This document shows, piece by piece, positions 60,177-60,888 of a stretch of 60,888 bases of DNA. The translations under genes were made by a program, and so were the position numbers. Source of the DNA: Lingula anatina. Taxonomy: Eukaryota; Brachiopoda; Lingulata; Lingulida; Lingulidae. The notes under the pieces are model-generated. The model was not told where the DNA came from. It did no database searches and saw only the letters and a list, made by a program, of their open reading frames with translations. The first letter of the stretch is position 1. Every line of letters starts with the position of its first letter. The stretch covers positions 385,573 to 446,460 of the forward strand of contig NW_019773825.1 of assembly GCF_001039355.2 (NCBI RefSeq), written 5' to 3'.

Positions 60177-60888
60177 GTTGACCCAGTCATATAGAACTTG
60201 GATCAAATTTGGATTCAGAGCAGACCTTTTCTGGCCAAAGGGTGGTTCTTTCTTACTATATGACCACCTCCCCCTTCCCTGTTCCCCTTTTTCAAAAAAA
60301 AAAAGGGAGGGGTGAAATAAGGTTCTGAGATATTGAAAACACTTTTATATTTCGCACATTGGATTATTTCCGATTAGAAAAGGTATTTGAACAACCAGCA
60401 GAATAACATGGGCTCTATCTGGGGGCCACGTTTGAGGTGAAGAGGAATATGTGATATATTAGTAAATGGTCTTGACTGTTCGGACTGTTACGTACTAGTG
60501 CCAAAAACCAATCAGCTGAGTATGGAATGGGTGGCAGGTGATAAAGTCACTACATACCTAGCTTTATGTGTTGTAAAAAGTAAAGCTTATACAGGCTGAT
60601 AGCCAAAAAAAAAAAAAAAAAGATACTAGATCAGCAAGTGGTACAAGCCTGCAGCATATAGTAATGAAGATTGATGGATAATCATCTCAATTTCAGAAAT
60701 GTCTGAGTTTTTTTTGTTTTTGTTTTTTTAATAAACCATCATATTTTGCAATTGCATGCAGTGAAGTTCACTGCAGAAATAATTTAGTCACTGTTGTGAA
60801 TATTCAATAATCTTTCCATTTTATTTAGCTTATAGACACTTGAAATCAAGTGTTCTTATCTTAATTTGCTGGTTTGATGAAAAAAAGT

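Overview
The window is nuclear DNA from an animal, most likely a marine invertebrate. It is AT-rich, with many short GT-AG-bounded exons, long introns, microsatellites and a dense load of short palindromic transposons. A Helitron-like element with ~146-bp internal tandem repeats resembles the pearl/HINE elements described in bivalves, so a mollusc is my best guess. That is an inference, and no diagnostic gene fixes the phylum.

Three protein-coding genes can be supported. (1) Minus strand, 450-2872: four internal exons of an inhibitor-of-growth gene of the ING4/ING5 type. The PHD-finger exons lie beyond the left edge and the first coding exon was not found. (2) Plus strand, 42671-51794: a complete 16-exon gene for a PARP2-type poly(ADP-ribose) polymerase of 737 residues. 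All exon phases agree and the H-Y-E catalytic triad is intact. Its N terminus carries two WWE domains that vertebrate PARP2 lacks. (3) Plus strand, 59074-59188: the first coding exon of a Gfo/Idh/MocA-type NAD(P)-dependent oxidoreductase, which continues past the right edge. ING and PARP2 proteins both act on chromatin, but nothing here shows that they work together.

Layout: 1-5735 holds the ING exons and two Helitron-like copies (1-419 and 3551-5735). From 5736 to 42480 there is about 37 kb with no exon I can support. It holds palindromic MITE families, minisatellites, a 614-bp element carrying a RecQ-like helicase fragment, a ~6-kb near-identical direct duplication (24835-30827 and 30829-36835), and a 60-bp satellite with a U2 snRNA fragment. 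From 42480 to 52640 is the PARP2-like gene with a CRE/E2F-type promoter and several MITEs in its introns. From 52640 to the end is intergenic sequence, more repeats, and the start of the oxidoreductase gene.

The window contains exactly three N characters (4645, 30828, 37251). Each sits where sequence on its left is repeated on its right. This suggests unmerged overlapping contigs or haplotypes, so the large duplication should not be taken as biology without checking.
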